Shown piece after piece: positions 37,946-48,293 of a DNA stretch of 64,000 bases. This DNA is from Dermabacteraceae bacterium TAE3-ERU5 (GTDB lineage: Bacteria > Actinomycetota > Actinomycetes > Actinomycetales > Dermabacteraceae), in the NCBI GenBank assembly GCA_019218375.1, contig JAHUUK010000001.1, positions 1 to 64,000 on the forward strand, written 5' to 3'. A program made the translations under genes and the position numbers. The notes under the pieces are model-generated. The model did no database searches. It saw nothing but the letters and a program-made list of their open reading frames with translations, and was not told where the DNA came from. Each line of letters opens with the position of its first letter. Within the stretch, counting starts at the first letter, position 1.

Positions 37946-39219
37946 TTAAGGAAATCCGGAATGTCGAGGTCGTCAGAGTTGCCGCGCACCGGTTCGTCGA
38001 TGCGGGGAACGCGCAGCGGCTGGGGGCCGCGGGTCGTCTCTTCTTCCTGGGTTTCCTGCTGCTGCGGAGCGCTCGGCTGCACGGGCTGTACCGGCTGCAC
38101 GGGCTGGGCTCCCCAGCTACCCCAAACCGACTGGCTGGCGGCAGGCTGCTCCTGCGGAGCGCTGGTCTGCTGCACCGGGGCGGCGTAGCTCTGCTCCTGC
38201 TGCGCGGCGGCCACGGGACGCGGTTCCGCGGGAGCCTGGCTACGCTGCTGGGGTTCTTCCGCCTGACGCGGAGAGTTTTCCTCGAACCCGGCGGCGATAA
38301 CGGTAACCCGCACCTCGTCTCCGAGGGCGTCGTCGATCACCGCACCGAAGATGATGTTGGCATCCCGGTGCGCGGCCTCCTGCACCAGCTGCGCCGCGTC
38401 GGCCACTTCCTGGATGCCGAGGTCGCTACCGCCCTGGATGGAAAGCAGGACACCGTAGGCGCCGTCGATGCGGGCCTCCAGCAGCGGGCTGGAAACAGCC
38501 ATCTCTGCCGCCTGGAGAGCACGGTCCTCGCCGCGCGCGGAGCCGATACCCATCAGCGCGCTACCGGCGTCCTTCATAACCGACTTAACGTCCGCGAAGT
38601 CCAGGTTAATGATGCCGGGGGTGGTGATCAGGTCGGTAATACCCTGCACACCGGAGTGCAGTACCTGGTCGGCGATCTTGAAGGCGTCAAGCATCGAAAC
38701 GGTCTTGTCTGCAATGGAAAGCAGGCGATCGTTCGGAATCACGATCAGGGTGTCTACCTCTTCGCGCAGCGCGGCAATGCCGGCCTCTGCCTGCGAGGAG
38801 CGACGGCGTCCCTCGAAAGTGAACGGGCGGGTCACAACGCCGATGGTCAGCGCACCCAGGCTGCGCGCAATACGCGCCACCACGGGAGCCGCGCCCGTGC
38901 CGGTGCCGCCGCCCTCGCCCGCGGTCACGAACACCATGTCGGCACCGTTCAGAACGGACTCGATCTCCTCCGCGTGGTCCTCCGCAGCGGTGCGGCCAAC
39001 CTCGGGATCTGCGCCCGCGCCAAGGCCTCGCGTAGCTTCCTTGCCGACGTCGAGCTTGACGTCGGCATCGCTACCCAGAAGCGCCTGGAAGTCGGTGTTG
39101 ATGGCGATGAACTCTACGCCCTTAAGCCCCGCCTCGATCATGCGGTTAACGGCGTTAGCACCGCCACCGCCTACGCCTACTACCTTGATTACCGCGAGGT
39201 GGTTCTGGGATTCGTCCAT
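37942..39219 (-). CDS. ftsZ: Cell division GTPase FtsZ
   Basis: 425 residues. Tubulin signature GGGTGTG at 103-109 within [25 protein letters not shown] and synergy-loop residues follow. The GTPase core ends near 315. A disordered Gln/Pro-rich linker includes a PVQ triplet repeat (encoded by 9-base units at 38074-38106), and the conserved C-terminal peptide [10 protein letters not shown] should bind SepF/FtsW. AAGGA precedes the ATG by eight bases. The 176-base gap upstream contains a hairpin, so ftsZ may have its own promoter within the cluster. Confidence 0.97.
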   Translation of the reverse strand: MDESQNHLAVIKVVGVGGGGANAVNRMIEAGLKGVEFIAINTDFQALLGSDADVKLDVGKEATRGLGAGADPEVGRTAAEDHAEEIESVLNGADMVFVTAGEGGGTGTGAAPVVARIARSLGALTIGVVTRPFTFEGRRRSSQAEAGIAALREEVDTLIVIPNDRLLSIADKTVSMLDAFKIADQVLHSGVQGITDLITTPGIINLDFADVKSVMKDAGSALMGIGSARGEDRALQAAEMAVSSPLLEARIDGAYGVLLSIQGGSDLGIQEVADAAQLVQEAAHRDANIIFGAVIDDALGDEVRVTVIAAGFEENSPRQAEEPQQRSQAPAEPRPVAAAQQEQSYAAPVQQTSAPQEQPAASQSVWGSWGAQPVQPVQPVQPSAPQQQETQEEETTRGPQPLRVPRIDEPVRGNSDDLDIPDFLK

Positions 39220-39275
39220 AGCCTGATCCTTGCTCTCTAGTGCCCTTGCACTTGTCTATCTCCGACGAATACACA

Positions 39276-39300
39276 AACCCTCAACCTCAACTTGAGGGTT
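39276..39300 (-). repeat. Hairpin in the ftsQ-ftsZ gap
   Basis: AACCCTCAA (39276-39284) and TTGAGGGTT (39292-39300) form a 9-bp stem with a 7-base loop about 57 bases before ftsZ. On the minus strand it is followed by a weak T-run (TTTGTG). It could be a terminator/attenuator or operator for the ftsZ transcript. TTGAGG and GATAGA with an 18-base spacer lie on its downstream side as a possible promoter. Confidence 0.45.
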
Positions 39301-39395
39301 AGGGTTTTGCTTATTCGCTCCTGTTTTTGACGCTAAAGGTCGCACCGCCCCCATGCAACTATTAGGGCGCGTGTCGGAAAAAAATCTCCCGAAAG

Positions 39396-40400
39396 TTATT
39401 TTTCGCGCGTCACCGGTGCGGTAGGTGAAGACACGTCAATTATCGGCGCGTCCACTTCCAGCAGGGCAGCCAGCACCCGGGCCTTCAGTTCTCCGTCCTT
39501 GGCATTGCCCCAGACCACCCGTTTGCGGCCGTGAGACTCACTCTCCACGATGAAACTGACGTCGTCCCGAGAAGAAGCGCTCATCTCTCGTGCACGCTCC
39601 CGCAAGGGATCCGGGAGGGCCGCCAGGGTGCCCAGCATGGTTTCGGTGGCAGCGGCGGGGTCCTGGGATTTTTCTCCGACCGTCAGCGTCGGCAGCTGCC
39701 CCGCCTTTTCCGGAGAAAGCGGGAGCCTGGCCCCCGCTTCATCGACCACGGTGGCGCCCGCTCCGGGGTGTGCCACGATCGCAACCGGTTTACGCTCGCT
39801 AATCTCTACGCGCAGCCCATCCGGCCAGGCACGGGTCACCAATGCCGATTTAACGCCCGGAAGTTTTGCTATCTCTTCCTCTACCGTGGCCGTAGGGACC
39901 CGGTAGAGGGGCGTGCCGAAAACCCGCCGGGCGGCGTTATCTACCGCGCCCGCATCGACGTAGCTAATCCCGCTGACGGCCGCTTTTTGCGCCCGCAAGA
40001 AGGGGGCTTTTTCCAGCGCCAAGCCGCTAAGTAACAGCAGCAGCAAAACCCCGGCCAGGGCCAGCCACCACTTCTTTCGCTGCAGCCAACCCTGTTTTTT
40101 TACGGGAAGGGGCAGCGGGCTATTTTTCCCCTCTCGGGCGGGCGTTTCCGGTGCCGACGCAGGCGGTGTTTCGCTCCCGCGCGCAAATGGGCGCAGCGCC
40201 CCCTCGGGTTTTTTCTGCGCTGCACGAGCCTCTTTGGGGGGCTCTTCCCGGCGCGCCTCGGCTGGCGCCTGCGGCCGCTGCGGCTTCTCTACCTGTTCAG
40301 CTTGCGGCCGCAGATGCCTGCCCCGGCTTTGTGCCGGGCGCGTCTGGCCCTTCTGCGGCGGGCGGCGCGGAGTGACCGGCCTGCGCGGAGTCGCTGCCAC
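39396..40400 (-). CDS. ftsQ: Cell division protein FtsQ
   Basis: 334 residues, bitopic. A long basic, Pro/Gln/Ala-rich cytoplasmic N-terminus (1-115) precedes one transmembrane helix (WWLALAGVLLLLLLSGLAL, about 118-137) and the extracellular POTRA domain (LRAQKAAVSGISYVDAGAVDNA, KLPGVKSALVTRAWPDGLRVEISER). It links divisome assembly with septal synthase activation. The cytoplasmic tail is longer than in most bacteria but typical for actinobacteria. GTG 40400 directly abuts the murC stop. Confidence 0.93.
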   Translation of the reverse strand: MAATPRRPVTPRRPPQKGQTRPAQSRGRHLRPQAEQVEKPQRPQAPAEARREEPPKEARAAQKKPEGALRPFARGSETPPASAPETPAREGKNSPLPLPVKKQGWLQRKKWWLALAGVLLLLLLSGLALEKAPFLRAQKAAVSGISYVDAGAVDNAARRVFGTPLYRVPTATVEEEIAKLPGVKSALVTRAWPDGLRVEISERKPVAIVAHPGAGATVVDEAGARLPLSPEKAGQLPTLTVGEKSQDPAAATETMLGTLAALPDPLRERAREMSASSRDDVSFIVESESHGRKRVVWGNAKDGELKARVLAALLEVDAPIIDVSSPTAPVTREK

Positions 40401-41840
40401 TCAGTCCCTCGCTCCGAGAGCGGCCAGCACACGCGGGCTTTCCGCGACGATGTCCCCCGCTCCCAAAAGGAGCACGATATCGCCGGGGTGCGCCAGCGCC
40501 GCGACCTCGCCAGGCAGTTGTTCGCGCGGCCCTGCCGCGCGAACGCGTTCATCGCCACCCGTGTATTCGCGCACGATGGTTTTTGCGTTCACGCTTTCGT
40601 CAAGGTCTTCCCTGGCCGCGTAGACATCCAGCACCAGGGCGGTATCCGCCAGGGAAAGCGCCTGCGCGAATTCGGCCGCGAAGGCTTTCGTGCGGCTGAA
40701 CAGGTGGGGTTGGAATGCCGCGATAACGCGGCCTTCCCCCGCCACCTGCCGCGCGGAAGAGAGCGTGGCCTGCAGTTCATTCGGGTGGTGCGCGTAGTCG
40801 TCGTACACGCTTACCCCGCTAACCTCGCCCTTTAGTTCAAAGCGTCGCGAGGCACCGTGGAAACGGGAGAGTCCCGCAAGCAGCCCCGTCACGTCCCGTC
40901 CCAGCTCAACGCAGGCAGCGAGCGCACCGACGGCATTCAGCACGTTGTGGGCGCCGGTAACGGCCAGTTCCAACACGAGTTCGCCGTGACGCGCATGGCT
41001 GATTCTGGCGCGCGCCCCCGCCGCTGCCGTAGTGACGTCGCTAATGCGCCAATCGGCATCTTCCGCGTTTCCGTAAAGGACTGTCCGGCAGGGCGCGGCC
41101 TCCGCCAGGGCACGCGCGCCGGGATCATCGGCACACGCCACCAGTACTCCGTCGCTCCCCATACCGGCCACCAGGGCCTGGAAAGCGGCGGTAACGTTTT
41201 CTGCGGTTTCGTAGAAATCTAGGTGGTCTGCTTCCTGGTTGGTCACCAAAACCACGCGGGGTCGGTAGGCCAGGAAAGAACCGTCGGATTCGTCGGCTTC
41301 AATCACGGCGCAGTTCTCCCCCAGCGCCGCGTTTCGCCCGAGGTCTGCCACGGCCGCACCCACGGCGAAAGCGGGGTCTTCCCCGCAGCCGCGCAGCGCC
41401 ATTACCGACATCGCGGTGGTGGTGGTCTTGCCGTGCGTTCCCGCGACGGCGATGGTCTCCCGCTCGCCGATCAGCCCCGCGAGCGCGGTAGCGCGATGCA
41501 CCACCGGGATGCCGGCTTCGCGCGCCGCGAGCACCTCCGGGTTATCGGGCCGTACCGCGGTAGAAACCACTACCACGTCCGCATCGGTGGGGAGCTGTTC
41601 GCGTGCGAAACCGACGTAAACTCGCGCCCCGGCTTCGCGCAGGGGCGGGAGGAACTGGCCCTCCTGCGCGTCGCTGCCGCTCACGGTGCAGCCGGCTTCA
41701 AGCGCCAGGCGGGCAACCGCCGACATTCCCGCGCCGCCGATGCACAGCACGTGCACGCGTCGCGCCTGCGCGGGCCAAACGTTAGTTGTTACTACAGCGC
41801 CGGGACGCAGGATGGTGCGTACGTGTGCGGGAATATTCAT
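40401..41840 (-). CDS. murC: UDP-N-acetylmuramate--L-alanine ligase
   Basis: First Mur ligase, adding L-Ala to UDP-MurNAc; 479 residues. The Rossmann-like N-domain begins HVLCIGGAGMSAVARLA. The ATP P-loop GTHGKTTT is at 134-141, followed by EADESDGSF and NQEADHLDFY in the central domain and YDDYAHHPNEL in the C-domain. Overlaps murG by four bases (ATGA). Confidence 0.96.
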   Translation of the reverse strand: MNIPAHVRTILRPGAVVTTNVWPAQARRVHVLCIGGAGMSAVARLALEAGCTVSGSDAQEGQFLPPLREAGARVYVGFAREQLPTDADVVVVSTAVRPDNPEVLAAREAGIPVVHRATALAGLIGERETIAVAGTHGKTTTTAMSVMALRGCGEDPAFAVGAAVADLGRNAALGENCAVIEADESDGSFLAYRPRVVLVTNQEADHLDFYETAENVTAAFQALVAGMGSDGVLVACADDPGARALAEAAPCRTVLYGNAEDADWRISDVTTAAAGARARISHARHGELVLELAVTGAHNVLNAVGALAACVELGRDVTGLLAGLSRFHGASRRFELKGEVSGVSVYDDYAHHPNELQATLSSARQVAGEGRVIAAFQPHLFSRTKAFAAEFAQALSLADTALVLDVYAAREDLDESVNAKTIVREYTGGDERVRAAGPREQLPGEVAALAHPGDIVLLLGAGDIVAESPRVLAALGARD

Positions 41841-42922
41841 GCCTTGTTCCTGCTTTCTGCGGCGGTAAGGATCAGGGTGGCCAGCTGCTCGTCTGCGTCA
41901 CGTACCCCATGTTCGCTGGCTAGACGGGACATTTCGGCTAGGCGCTGTTGATCGCGCAGCAGCGGCAGTACGGTTTCGCGTAAAACTTCGGGGGTGAAAT
42001 CGGCATCGTTCACCATCAGGGCAGCGCCTGCGGCAACCAGGTCTTTGCCGTTTAGTGCCTGTTCCCCGTTGCCAATCGGCAGGGGCACGAACATGCAGGG
42101 CAGCCCTATCGCGCTGACCTCGCAGACCGTGCCCGCACCGGAACGGGTGATGGCGAAATCTGCGGCCGCGTAAGCGTCTTCCATAGCGGAAACGTATTCG
42201 ACCACGTGGTAGCCGGGGCGGGAGGCCGCTTCCGCTTTGCCCTTGCCGGTGACGTGCAGAATCTGACAGCCACTGGCAACAACTTCGTCAGCCGCTGCCG
42301 CCACCGCATCGTTGAGGCGTTTCGCGCCGAGGGAACCACCCGTCACGAGCAGCACCGGAGCCTCCTGGGAAAGCCCAAACCTGTCCCGTGCCGCAGCGCG
42401 TGCGCTCTGCCTATCCAACTGCGAAATCGCGGTGCGCATCGGCATCCCCAGCGCCTGCGCGCCGGGAAGCTGCGTACCGGGGAAAGCGGTCGCGGTGGCT
42501 GCGGCGAAACGCGCGCCCAGACGGTTTGCCATTCCCGGCTTCCGGTTCGCTTCGTGGATCACGATTCCCAGGCCAGCTGCGCGGGCAGCCAGATAGGCCG
42601 GGGGGCAAACGTAACCGCCGAAACCGGCCACGGCAGCAACGTTTCGTTCCTTAACCAACCGCGAAACTTCACGCACCGTGTTAGCGAAACGCCACGGAAA
42701 ACGTAGCGCGTTTAGATTCGGTTTGCGCGGGAAGGGCACTTTCTCGATGGTCAGCAGCGGGTAGCCGGCGGCCGGAACCAGGTCGGCCTCCAGCCCACTG
42801 CTGGTGCCGAGCACCAAAATTTCCGTTTCCGGGCTCTGCCTACGGATCGCTTCTGCGGTGGCGAGAAGGGGCGAAACATGCCCCGCCGTACCGCCGCCCG
42901 CCAGCAGGATGGTTTTGCTCAT
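41837..42922 (-). CDS. murG: Lipid II synthase (UDP-GlcNAc transferase MurG)
   Basis: GT28 glycosyltransferase converting lipid I to lipid II at the inner membrane face; 361 residues. LLAGGGTAGHVSPLLA at the N-terminus is the donor-side G-loop, LLVTGGSLGAKRLN is the second glycine loop and ITRSGAGTVCEVSAIGLPCMFVPLP is the UDP-GlcNAc site. Two bases separate it from ftsW. Confidence 0.96.
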   Translation of the reverse strand: MSKTILLAGGGTAGHVSPLLATAEAIRRQSPETEILVLGTSSGLEADLVPAAGYPLLTIEKVPFPRKPNLNALRFPWRFANTVREVSRLVKERNVAAVAGFGGYVCPPAYLAARAAGLGIVIHEANRKPGMANRLGARFAAATATAFPGTQLPGAQALGMPMRTAISQLDRQSARAAARDRFGLSQEAPVLLVTGGSLGAKRLNDAVAAAADEVVASGCQILHVTGKGKAEAASRPGYHVVEYVSAMEDAYAAADFAITRSGAGTVCEVSAIGLPCMFVPLPIGNGEQALNGKDLVAAGAALMVNDADFTPEVLRETVLPLLRDQQRLAEMSRLASEHGVRDADEQLATLILTAAESRNKA

Positions 42923-42924
42923 GC

Positions 42925-44289
42925 TTACGACTTCCTACCTTTCGCGGCGTTCCCCGAATTCTTTTTCGTTTTTGGCGCGCGGGTCTTGCTGGCGCGCGCG
43001 GGCTTAGCTTTAGCGGGAGTCGATTTTTTTCCGCGTACACCGGAAGCAAACACCCCTACGCTGCCGCGCGCGCTCTTCCAGCTTGCCTGGATTGCGCTCT
43101 TGGCTCCGGGTTCGTTGCGGGCGAAGCAAAGCAACATGCCCAAGGCTCCCATTGATACGGTCAGTGCCGTACCGCCCGCGGAGATAAAGGGCAGGGGCAC
43201 ACCGATTACGGGCAGCACTCCCGCAACTACGCACATGTTGATGAGCGCCTGGCTAAGGAACCAGGCGGCTACGCCCGCCGTAGCTACCTGGGTGAAAACG
43301 TCTCCCTTGTAGCGCCTGATCATGTTGGTGAGGAAGAAAAACAGCGCCACGTAAAGGAACACCACGAGCAGCGTGCCGATCAGGCCGATTTCTTCGCCGA
43401 TGATCGCGAAGATGTAATCGTTATCCGGGTGAGGCAGAAGGCCCCACTTTTGGCGCGATTCCCCCAGGCCGACACCGAACCATCCGCCCTCGGCCAGCCC
43501 CATCAGGCCGTGCCGGGGCTGGTAGCAGCCCTGCGCCGAGCATTTGTAGCCGGAGAGCCAGTGCGAGATACGGTCGCGCCGGTTAGAGGTCCCGAACGTC
43601 AGGCCGATTACTGCCAGCACGCCAAAGAACGCGGGCCCGGCCAGTATTCTGCGCGGAACTCCCGCTACCCACAGGCAGGTGCCGATTAGCGCCACCAGCA
43701 CCAGGCCGGTGCCGAGGTCTTTGCCCAAGAGCACGATGCCCAAACCGATCACGGCGGGCAGTACGGCGGGAAGCAGCGCCTTTACCCGGTGCAGGCTGGG
43801 GCGGCGGTTGGCGAGGGCCAACGCCATCCACACCACGAGCGCGAGCTTGAGCATTTCCGAGGGCTGGAAGGTTTGCCCGCCGATCTGCAGCCAGTTTTTG
43901 TTACCGTTTACCTCTTTACCGATGAAGATAACGAGGGTCTGTAACCCCAGCCCGACGATCAGTGCGAGGGGCGCAATTTTGCGGTAAAAACCGGGTGGGA
44001 AAAGCGCCGCCGCGGTCATCAGAACGAACCCGATGAGCGCCAGCAGGAAGTGTTTCATCGCTGCGCCGTAGCCGGTGCCGCCCTTGGAGATATCGAGCAC
44101 CGAGGAACTGGAAAGCACCATCACGATGCCGAATACGACCAGCAGCACGCCCACGGTAAGGATGCCGTAGAAGTCCAGCACCGGGGATTTCAGCCAGGGG
44201 CCGATGGCGCTGCCGACCCTGTTCAGAAAGCCGTTTTCTGCGTTTCTTCCCCGCTGGGCTTTGGCCGACACCTGCGCGTTACGCGTCAT
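42925..44289 (-). CDS. ftsW: Septal peptidoglycan glycosyltransferase FtsW
   Basis: SEDS polymerase of lipid II, partner of FtsI; 454 residues with about ten transmembrane helices. Signature segments include GGQTFQPSEMLKLALVVW, LLGKDLGTGLVL and the C-terminal VIGVPLPFISAGGTALTVSMGALGMLL. A basic Lys/Arg/Ser-rich cytoplasmic tail of about 60 residues ends the protein. It overlaps the murD end by 11 bases. Distinguished from RodA by its place in the dcw cluster. Confidence 0.94.
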   Translation of the reverse strand: MTRNAQVSAKAQRGRNAENGFLNRVGSAIGPWLKSPVLDFYGILTVGVLLVVFGIVMVLSSSSVLDISKGGTGYGAAMKHFLLALIGFVLMTAAALFPPGFYRKIAPLALIVGLGLQTLVIFIGKEVNGNKNWLQIGGQTFQPSEMLKLALVVWMALALANRRPSLHRVKALLPAVLPAVIGLGIVLLGKDLGTGLVLVALIGTCLWVAGVPRRILAGPAFFGVLAVIGLTFGTSNRRDRISHWLSGYKCSAQGCYQPRHGLMGLAEGGWFGVGLGESRQKWGLLPHPDNDYIFAIIGEEIGLIGTLLVVFLYVALFFFLTNMIRRYKGDVFTQVATAGVAAWFLSQALINMCVVAGVLPVIGVPLPFISAGGTALTVSMGALGMLLCFARNEPGAKSAIQASWKSARGSVGVFASGVRGKKSTPAKAKPARASKTRAPKTKKNSGNAAKGRKS

Positions 44290-45775
44290 TTTGGCAATCC
44301 AGGACTGCCCGGGCGAACATTTCTCCCCGCTGCGCGTAGCTGCGGAACTGGTCCATGGAGGCGCAGGCCGGTGCTAGCAGCACGGCGTCTCCCGGCTGAG
44401 CGATATCGCGTGCGTACGCTACCGCGTCGCGCATGATGCGGGCGCAGTCTTCGCCTTCTTCCAGGGGGCTAACCTTCCGTACCGGAATGTCGGGGGCATG
44501 CTCTGCCAGGGCCGCCGCCAGTTCTTCCTGGTCCTGTCCGATCAGCACCACTGCTCGCAGGCCCTGCGCCGCATCGGCAACCAGTTCACCGAAGTGCGCC
44601 CCCTTGGCCAGCCCTCCCGCAAGCCAAACCACGCTACCGTGCGCGGGGCGGTTGCTGCGCAGCGAGGCTGCTGCGGCGTGCGGGTTGGTGGCCTTGGAGT
44701 CGTCGATGTAAAAGATTTCGTTTTGCTGGGCAACCAACTCGCTGCGGTGCCCGCCGAGGCCGTAGCTGCGCAGGCCGTCGCGTACCGCCTGTGCGGGCAC
44801 GCCGTAGCTGCGCGCGAGTGCGGCAGCCGCCAGCGCATCGAGCACGATGTGCGGCGGGGCGCCGTGCGCGCCCAGATGGGCGAGGTCTTCCAGGGTGCAT
44901 AGTTCGGCAGCGTGAGTCGCCCGGTTGTCCACGAAAGCGCGGTCCACGAGCAGCCCGTCTACTACGCCGAGTTCGGAAAGGCCGGGGCTGCCGAGAGTGA
45001 TACCGATGGCGCGGCAGCCCTCTACGACGTCCGCTTCCTCTACCGCCCGCAGGGTGCGTTCGTCCGCCTGGTTGTAGATGACGGCTTTTGCGCATTCCTC
45101 GTGAATCTTGCCCTTTGCGGCGGCGTATTCGTCCAGGCTGCCATGCCAGTCAATGTGGTCTTCGCTGACGTTTAGCACGCAGCTTGCCGCGCACATCAGG
45201 TGCTCGGTCCAGTGGAGTTGGAAGGAGGAAAGTTCCAGCGCGATTACGTCGAACGGTTCCGGATGCAGCACCGCTTCGATCAGCGGCTGGCCGACGTTAC
45301 CGGCGGCGCAGGCCCGCAGCCCCGCCGCGTTCAGGATCGCCTCCAGCATGGTCACTACCGTAGTTTTGCCGTTCGTTCCGGTGACGGCGAGCCAAGCGGG
45401 GCCGTCTACCGGCTGCATACGCCGCGCCAGTTCGATCTCCGACCAAACCGGAATGCCGCGTTCGGCTGCCTGCAGCAGCAATGGCTGATCCGGGCGCCAG
45501 CCGGGGCTGGTCACCACTACGTCAGGGGTAATGTCGGCGGGAAGCGCCTGGGTGTGTTCCTTGCCCAGACGAACATCTACTCCCAGGTTTTCCAGGATCC
45601 GCTTCTTTTCCAGGTTTTCTTCGCTCGCGTTCGCATCGACCACGACAACGCGGGCCCCGCGCTGCATGGTCTGGTCTGCCACGGCGTAGCCGGAAACACC
45701 AAAGCCGGTAACGAGGATGGTGGCACCGGAAACATCAAGTCCGGGCCAGGAGCGTTCTGCGAGCGGAGTGTTCAC
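44279..45775 (-). CDS. murD: UDP-N-acetylmuramoyl-L-alanine--D-glutamate ligase
   Basis: Second Mur ligase, adding D-Glu; 498 residues, slightly longer than the E. coli enzyme. P-loop GTNGKTT at 133-139; [21 protein letters not shown] and [13 protein letters not shown] are the central- and C-domain signatures. The ATG overlaps the mraY stop by four bases. Confidence 0.95.
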   Translation of the reverse strand: MNTPLAERSWPGLDVSGATILVTGFGVSGYAVADQTMQRGARVVVVDANASEENLEKKRILENLGVDVRLGKEHTQALPADITPDVVVTSPGWRPDQPLLLQAAERGIPVWSEIELARRMQPVDGPAWLAVTGTNGKTTVVTMLEAILNAAGLRACAAGNVGQPLIEAVLHPEPFDVIALELSSFQLHWTEHLMCAASCVLNVSEDHIDWHGSLDEYAAAKGKIHEECAKAVIYNQADERTLRAVEEADVVEGCRAIGITLGSPGLSELGVVDGLLVDRAFVDNRATHAAELCTLEDLAHLGAHGAPPHIVLDALAAAALARSYGVPAQAVRDGLRSYGLGGHRSELVAQQNEIFYIDDSKATNPHAAAASLRSNRPAHGSVVWLAGGLAKGAHFGELVADAAQGLRAVVLIGQDQEELAAALAEHAPDIPVRKVSPLEEGEDCARIMRDAVAYARDIAQPGDAVLLAPACASMDQFRSYAQRGEMFARAVLDCQNDA

Positions 45776-46857
45776 GAAGCCAGCCTAGGGATTGCATCGA
45801 GGTAGAAGATACCCATGCCGGTGGCCGCGCAAAGCGCCGCCACGATCCAAAAGCGCACCACGATGGTGACCTCTCCCCAGCCCTTCAGCTCGAAGTGGTG
45901 CTGCAGCGGAGCCATGCGGAAAACGCGTTTGCCGGTCATCTTGAAGGAACCGACCTGGATGATTACCGACAGGGAAATGATCACGAAAAGGCCACCGATG
46001 ATGGCGCCGAGGATTTCCGTGCGCGAAACGATGGTCAGCCCGGCCAGTGCGCCACCGAGCGCGAGGGAGCCGGTATCGCCCATGAAGATTTTGGCGGGAG
46101 AAGTGTTCCACCAGAGGAAGCCGATGCAGGCTCCCACGATGGCGGCAGCCACCACGGCGGTATCCAGCGGATCGCGCGCGGTGTAGCAGAGGCTCGAGAG
46201 GCTGGTGACGCAGCTCTGGCGCCACTGCCAGAAGGAAATCAGCACGTAGGCACCCGCGAAAATAATGGTGGCGCCGGTGGCCAGGCCGTCCAGGCCGTCG
46301 GTCAGGTTTACGCCGTTAGACCAGGCTGCCACCAGGAAGTTGGACCAGATCGCGAACAGCACGATGCCGACCCCGGTGCCCGCGAAAGCCAGGTTAATGG
46401 GCAGATCGCGAATGAAAGAGATGTTCAGCGAGGCCGGGGTGAGGCCAGCCGAATCGGGGAACTGCAGCGCGAGCACGGCGAACACGGTAGCGATCAGGAA
46501 CTGCCCCGTCAGCTTCGCTTTCGGGGTCAGGCCGAGGCTGCGCTGGCGACTGATTTTGGTGAAGTCGTCGGCAAAACCGACCGCTCCCAGCCCGGCCATC
46601 AGGAACAGCACCAGCAGGCCCGACGGAGTCGGCCAGGAACGGGTGACGGCGTGCGCTATCGCGTACCCGGTAAGCACGGCGAAAATGATTACCGCCCCGC
46701 CCATCGTGGGAGTGCCGCGTTTGGTCGAGTGCGAAGTCGGGCCGTCGTCCCTAATGAACTGGCCATACTTCTTCGCTACCAGGAAGCGAATGAACAGCGG
46801 GGTGCCCCACAGCGCTATAAACAGCGCGCAGCCACCCGCCACAAGAATGGGGATCAT
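45772..46857 (-). CDS. mraY: Phospho-N-acetylmuramoyl-pentapeptide transferase MraY
   Basis: Transfers phospho-MurNAc-pentapeptide to undecaprenyl phosphate (lipid I); 361 residues, ten helices. Catalytic/metal signatures: GTPTMGG near residue 50, [19 protein letters not shown] and the C-terminal [13 protein letters not shown]. Target of translocase inhibitors in other species. Overlaps murF by four bases. Confidence 0.96.
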   Translation of the reverse strand: MIPILVAGGCALFIALWGTPLFIRFLVAKKYGQFIRDDGPTSHSTKRGTPTMGGAVIIFAVLTGYAIAHAVTRSWPTPSGLLVLFLMAGLGAVGFADDFTKISRQRSLGLTPKAKLTGQFLIATVFAVLALQFPDSAGLTPASLNISFIRDLPINLAFAGTGVGIVLFAIWSNFLVAAWSNGVNLTDGLDGLATGATIIFAGAYVLISFWQWRQSCVTSLSSLCYTARDPLDTAVVAAAIVGACIGFLWWNTSPAKIFMGDTGSLALGGALAGLTIVSRTEILGAIIGGLFVIISLSVIIQVGSFKMTGKRVFRMAPLQHHFELKGWGEVTIVVRFWIVAALCAATGMGIFYLDAIPRLAS

Positions 46858-48293
46858 TCCTCTGTTTCTCCGTCCATAAGTGTTGCCAGGCTTTCACCCA
46901 GGGTGAAGAGCCTTGCACCGTGCGAGGACTTGAACAAAACCACGTCCCCAGGTTTCACCGTTGTCTCTAAGATATCGCGTGCCGCGTCGTTATCGGGCAC
47001 ATAGAGAGTGCGTTCTGCGTAACCAGGGACCTCTAGCGCCCCCTCGGAAATCTCCGGCGCACCCACGCTGACCAGCAGAGAAACCCCTAGTTCGGCGGCT
47101 GCGCGGCCAATTTTGCGATGTTCCTTTGCGCTTTCGTCCCCAAGCTCCAGCATGGGGCCCAAAACCGCCACCGTGCGCCGCTCTTTGCCCAGGTGAGACA
47201 GGGTTTCCAGGGCGGCCAGCATGGATTCCGGGTTCGCGTTGTAGGCGTCGTTGATGATAGTCACGCCGTCGCTGCGTTCGCTTACTTCCATGCGATAGCG
47301 CGAACGCGGCTGCGCCTTAGCCAGCACCGCCACGGCCTTTTCTGCCGTCACTCCCGCAACCAGCGCGGCGGCAACCGCTGCCAGCGCGTTGTCCACCTGA
47401 TGCTTGCCCAGCAGGGAAAGCTGCACATGGCCACGGAAGGCGGCGATCTCCCCTCCGTGCAGGGTCTTCATTCCCGGCTCCACAACCAGCTCAAAACCGG
47501 CTGCACCGGCGGAGTTCAGCGTCACGTTTTCCGCCCTGACCGGCGAATCTTCACTGCCCCAGAAAACGACCGGGGCGGCGCAGATGTCGGCCATGGCGCG
47601 CACGCGCGGATCCGTGGCATTCAGGATCGCCCTGCCCGTGGGGGCGAGCGCAGCGACTATTTCCGACTTGGCACGCTGGGTGGCTTCGATGCCGCCAAAC
47701 TCCCCCGCATGGGCGGAGCCGATGTTGAGAGCCAGGCTGATATCGGGCGGGGCGATGCCGGTCAGGTGCGCGATATGTCCGATGCCGCGCGCCCCCATCT
47801 CCAACACCAAAAAGCGCGTGCTTTCGTTGCTGCCGAGCACCGTCAGCGGCAGGCCAAGTTCGTTGTTGAAACTACCCGCGGGAGCGATGGTTTCGCCCTC
47901 GCTAGCGCACAGTTCACCGAGTAGATCCTTGGTGCTTGTCTTGCCCGCCGATCCGGTCACCGCGAGCACCGTCAAGTCACTGCGCCGTGATCGTTCACGG
48001 CGCAGCAGTTCACGCGCCAAAACCGTGAGGGCCTCCAGCATGTCGGCCACGATGATGCTCGGAGCCTCTACCTCTCGCGTACTGAGCACCAGGCTCGCGC
48101 CCTTTTCCAGGGCTACCGGCACGTAATCGTGACCGTCCACGCGCTCCCCCACGAAGGCCGCGAAAATATCGCCCTCACGCAGGGTACGGGTATCGATGCT
48201 GACCGCTCCGGAGACGCTGGCACCGGGATTGTTCACCCCGTGGAGCCTGCCGCCTACGATCTGCGCGATCTCGGCAATGCTTGCATTTACCAT
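46854..48293 (-). CDS. murF: UDP-MurNAc-tripeptide--D-Ala-D-Ala ligase
   Basis: Adds the D-Ala-D-Ala dipeptide; 479 residues. P-loop GSAGKTST at 114-121, [10 protein letters not shown] and [19 protein letters not shown] typical of MurF, and [19 protein letters not shown] in the C-domain. The start ATG overlaps the murE stop (TAATG). No ddl lies in this window, so the dipeptide is made by an enzyme encoded elsewhere. Confidence 0.95.
   Translation of the reverse strand: MVNASIAEIAQIVGGRLHGVNNPGASVSGAVSIDTRTLREGDIFAAFVGERVDGHDYVPVALEKGASLVLSTREVEAPSIIVADMLEALTVLARELLRRERSRRSDLTVLAVTGSAGKTSTKDLLGELCASEGETIAPAGSFNNELGLPLTVLGSNESTRFLVLEMGARGIGHIAHLTGIAPPDISLALNIGSAHAGEFGGIEATQRAKSEIVAALAPTGRAILNATDPRVRAMADICAAPVVFWGSEDSPVRAENVTLNSAGAAGFELVVEPGMKTLHGGEIAAFRGHVQLSLLGKHQVDNALAAVAAALVAGVTAEKAVAVLAKAQPRSRYRMEVSERSDGVTIINDAYNANPESMLAALETLSHLGKERRTVAVLGPMLELGDESAKEHRKIGRAAAELGVSLLVSVGAPEISEGALEVPGYAERTLYVPDNDAARDILETTVKPGDVVLFKSSHGARLFTLGESLATLMDGETEE

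Noticed and set aside
39290-39310. CCCTAA-like telomere motif upstream of ftsZ
   Set aside because: Only two partial units; explained by the 9-bp hairpin there.
39259-39357. 32-codon minus-strand frame before ftsZ
   Set aside because: No Shine-Dalgarno, crosses the hairpin, low-complexity product.
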